This document shows positions 57,338 through 58,479 of a DNA stretch of 58,479 nt, piece after piece. Every line of letters starts with the position of its first letter. Within the stretch, counting starts at the first letter, position 1. The stretch is taken from contig CAKTNS010000011.1 in assembly GCA_934589225.1 (NCBI GenBank), positions 1 through 58,479 on the forward strand. The letters are read 5' to 3'. The DNA is from an uncultured Oscillospiraceae bacterium. GTDB taxonomy: Bacteria > Bacillota > Clostridia > Oscillospirales > Oscillospiraceae. The notes below the pieces were generated by a model, which did not search any database, was not told where the DNA came from, and saw nothing but the letters and a program-made list of their open reading frames with translations. The position numbers and the translations under genes are program-made.

Positions 57338-58308
57338 AATGGAGTGGAGGGATCTTCCCAAGTTGCAAGCTTTCCCTTACGTTTGTAATTTTTGCAGCTT
57401 GGGTAGATTCCTCCGCTCCGCTGACGCTTCGCTGCGGTCGGAATGAAATGTCGGCGGTTGTTCTATCCATCTACACGGGTTCAATTCGCTGCGCACACGG
57501 AACGGCACGCAGGCCGTTCCCTACAGTAACGCCGGAATGTGCCACCGTGCGACCTGGGCGAACCGCAAAAACGTCCGTTTTTAACCACGACGGTGAAAAA
57601 ACGGACGTGTCAGCGAAACCGTAGGGAACGGCCTGTGTGCCGTTCCGGGGGACGTGGCAATTATAACCAGTTGGGTTGAATGGAATTACGTAATGTAGCG
57701 GCGATGATTCATCGCCATGCAACGTTCCGAATACAACCTGTTTGGTTGAACAGAACCATCCCCGACATGTCATTCCGAGCGAACGCAGTGAGTCGAGGAA
57801 TCCTCCCAAGCAGCAAGTTTTATCTTGTGTTGGTTCTTCCTCCCACGTGGTGGATTCCTCCGCTCCGCTTCGCTACGGTCGGAATGACATACCGGAGGGT
57901 AGCACCGTTCATCCACACAGGTTGTATTCGGAACGTAGCTGGCGGCATAATAGCCGCCCCTATAGGCACGTTGTGACGTAGTACCGTTCATTCTTACGGG
58001 TTGTATTCGTTACGTTGTTTGGCGATGAATCATCGCCGCTACATTGCGTGTACCATATATTGCGTGGTTCCGTTCACTCGCACAGGTTGTATTCGGAACG
58101 TGGCGGGCGGCAGATTGCCGTCCCTACATGCACGTCGGTAAGTAGTACCATTCATCCGCGCGGGTTATATCCAGGGACGTTCCCGGAACGGCACGCAGGC
58201 CGTTCCCTACGGTTTCGCTGATTGGTGGATTTTTGAACCAACGTGTTTTAAAACGGGCACGTCCCTTGTTCCGATAATTGTCAATTGTCCATTGTCAATT
58301 GTCAATTA
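57338..58308. repeat. Dense cluster of intergenic repeats before the rRNA operon
   Basis: No gene. At least five copies of the recurring families: GGAACGGC...GCCGTTCC hairpins (57498-57523, 57620-57650, 58172-58210), the TGTCATTCCGAGCG palindrome (57330-57450 partial; 57765-57890 full, with the aggaatcctcccaagcagc segment), cgatgaatcatcg palindromes (57700-57725, 58020-58040) and 'cacaggttgtattcggaacgt' type units, each shortened here to stay brief. At 58270-58310 short tandem copies of ATTGTCAATTGTC are found. Confidence 0.8.
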
Positions 58309-58344
58309 TTAAAAAAACAACCGCCTCGTTTTCACGAAGCGGTT
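58309..58344 (-). terminator. Terminator of the rRNA operon
   Basis: On the minus strand AACCGCTTCGTG-AAAA-CGAGGCGGTT (58319-58344, one mismatch) is followed by GTTTTTTT. It lies 6 bases after the 5S gene and ends the rRNA transcript. Confidence 0.85.
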
Positions 58345-58350
58345 TCTTAT

Positions 58351-58465
58351 GTTGGCATTACCTATCTTCCCGGCAAGTCACCCTGCAAGTATTGTCGGCG
58401 CGGACGAGCTTAACTTCTGTGTTCGGGATGGGAACAGGTGGACCCTCGTCGCAATCAATACCAAC
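58351..58465 (-). rRNA. rrf: 5S ribosomal RNA
   Basis: About 115 nt on the minus strand. The conserved core is unmistakable: CCACCTGTTCCCATCCCGAA, then CACAGAAGTTAAGCTC, and later GCAGGGTGACTTGCC. The ends pair (GTTGGTATTG with TAATGCCAAC). A terminator follows directly, so this is the last gene of an rRNA operon whose 23S and 16S genes would lie beyond the right end of the window. Confidence 0.93.
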
Positions 58466-58479
58466 TATTTTGTTTCCAT

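Overview
The window looks like chromosome from a Gram-positive, anaerobic, gut-type clostridium, probably Oscillospiraceae or a close relative. The grounds are lipoprotein signals with AGGAGG-type ribosome sites, CUT1 sugar importers without their own ATPase, CooC nickel ATPases, a type I-C CRISPR system and families of short palindromic intergenic repeats. Genus and species cannot be read from the sequence. Composition is mostly GC-rich, with a clearly AT-richer insert inside the polysaccharide locus.

Layout. 1-513: end of a glucose/GlcNAc-type PTS permease. 1035-6486 (-): a sugar importer (binding protein and two permeases), a Gfo/Idh/MocA dehydrogenase and an AraC regulator. 6649-11805: a corrinoid importer (btuFCD-like) under a cobalamin riboswitch, flanked by duplicated repeat segments carrying an IS66-derived MITE. 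11871-21541 (-): a fructan/sucrose locus with two GH32 hydrolases, a fructokinase, a CUT1 importer, a ROK repressor and a YesL-like protein. 21748-32633 (-): an exopolysaccharide/teichoic-type locus from one strong promoter. 33027-34144: decayed genes broken up by repeats. 34296-39356 (-): an acid-catabolism operon (RraA-like aldolase, 2-hydroxyacid dehydrogenase, NAD-binding reductase, SLC13 carrier, amidohydrolase) divergent from a LysR regulator. 40762-43361: small membrane and lipoprotein genes. 43722-53356: a complete type I-C CRISPR-Cas locus (cas3, cas5c, cas8c, cas7c, frameshifted cas4, cas1, cas2) with 27 repeats. 53835-57134: two CooC-type ATPases with two small proteins, divergent from TetR and DUF3786 genes. 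57146-58310: an ISAs1 transposase fragment and dense repeats, ending at the 3' end of an rRNA operon (5S gene on the minus strand).

The most striking observation lies between cas3 and cas5. On the minus strand there is a promoter (TTGACA, 17 nt, extended -10) followed by a single degenerate CRISPR repeat. The repeat keeps the 3' handle GTGGATTGAAAT and a small GNRA-capped hairpin. The pseudo-spacer that follows matches, at 16 of its first 17 positions, a site next to the -35 of the cas5-cas2 promoter. That site has an adjacent TTC, the type I-C PAM, and the only mismatch is at position 12, one of the positions flipped out in type I R-loops. This is the architecture of a cas-autorepressing, CRISPR-derived guide RNA (CreR-like), here in a type I-C system.

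Other points: an internal start in cas8c with a strong ribosome site that would give Cas11c; a -1 frameshift separating the Fe-S cysteines of Cas4; a duplicated spacer; and candidate operators for the AraC, ROK and LysR regulators.
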